A stretch of DNA of 6,016 nt from Sphingomonadaceae bacterium (lineage in GTDB: Bacteria > Pseudomonadota > Alphaproteobacteria > Sphingomonadales > Sphingomonadaceae): NCBI GenBank assembly GCA_014380205.1, contig JACMKH010000414.1, positions 1-6,016 of the forward strand. The letters are read 5' to 3'. Of the stretch, positions 5,806-6,016 are shown in pieces; the first letter of the stretch is position 1, and each line of letters begins with the position of its first letter. The notes under the pieces were generated by a model. That model searched no databases and was not told where the DNA came from. It worked only from the letters and a program-made list of their open reading frames with translations. Position numbers and translations under genes: made by a program.

Positions 5806-6016
5806 TCACCCGCACCTGATTGCGGTCACCCTGCGGCCCTCGTCGTACTCCACATTGAGCCGGTCGGGCCGATAATCCATCGTCACCGCTTGCCCGGGCC
5901 CGATCCAGCGGAGCGTTTGCGCGCCCGAAAGGCGCATCGCCTCGGCGCCCACCGCCGAATCGACCGCGCGCCCGATCAGCCCCTGCGCGGGCCCCGCGCC
6001 GCAGGGGCCACCCGCG
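5806..6016 (-). CDS. Peptidase inhibitor I78 family protein, C-terminal part
   Basis: The gene runs off the window on its 5' side; about 69 C-terminal residues are visible, read by hand from the reverse strand. They show the I78 family pattern: CGAGPAQGLIGRAV, a helix SAVGAEAMRLSGAQTLRW, then the hallmark GPGQAVTMDYRPDRLNVEYD, ending in VTAIRCG and a TGA stop. The conserved cysteine pair (the Cys before GAGPAQ and the Cys two residues from the end) is present. I78 proteins are small, usually exported inhibitors related to Aspergillus elastase inhibitor; in bacteria their targets are mostly unknown. A signal peptide or lipobox would lie upstream of the window. It is convergent with the dehydrogenase gene, with a 21-base gap, and is probably unrelated to the acyl-CoA genes. 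Confidence 0.88.
   Translation of the reverse strand, partial: AGGPCGAGPAQGLIGRAVDSAVGAEAMRLSGAQTLRWIGPGQAVTMDYRPDRLNVEYDEGRRVTAIRCG

Overview
The window comes from a GC-rich chromosome, roughly 70% G+C over most genes by eye with strong G/C preference at third codon positions. The gene content and protein style suggest an alphaproteobacterium, most likely a sphingomonad: a methylcrotonyl-CoA carboxylase locus, a short secreted NTF2-like protein, an I78-type inhibitor, and small palindromes that encode PSPLAGEG when read through. This taxonomic placement is inference, not a database result.

Layout. Bases 2-1483 (+) hold the carboxyltransferase (beta) subunit of 3-methylcrotonyl-CoA carboxylase, with its 5' end outside the window. 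Bases 1473-1904 (-) hold a SUKH/SMI1-KNR4 protein at about 50% G+C, convergent with and slightly overlapping the first gene. Bases 1905-2057 are a short spacer. Bases 2058-4860 (+) hold three translationally coupled genes: a secreted NTF2-like protein, a RidA-family protein and the biotin-containing alpha subunit of the carboxylase, joined by GTGA and ATGA overlaps. Bases 4834-4983 carry two palindromes in opposite orientation, and the first encodes the last eight residues and part of the stop codon of the alpha subunit. Bases 5002-5784 (+) hold a short-chain dehydrogenase resembling 2,4-dienoyl-CoA reductase. Bases 5806-6016 (-) hold the C-terminal part of a peptidase inhibitor I78 family protein.

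How the genes work together. The beta and alpha subunits should form the biotin-dependent carboxylase that converts 3-methylcrotonyl-CoA to 3-methylglutaconyl-CoA in leucine/isovalerate breakdown. The dehydrogenase fits the same acyl-CoA theme. The RidA-like protein is coupled to the alpha subunit, but it lacks the arginine needed for classical imine/enamine deaminase activity.

The main points of interest are: (1) a sharply bounded block of lower G+C inside the otherwise intact alpha-subunit gene, suggesting a recombinant mosaic; (2) the low-GC SUKH gene lying between the two carboxylase subunit genes; (3) a mobile-type palindrome that has become coding sequence; and (4) RidA and SDR paralogues lacking canonical catalytic residues. 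I found no wholly new multi-gene system.
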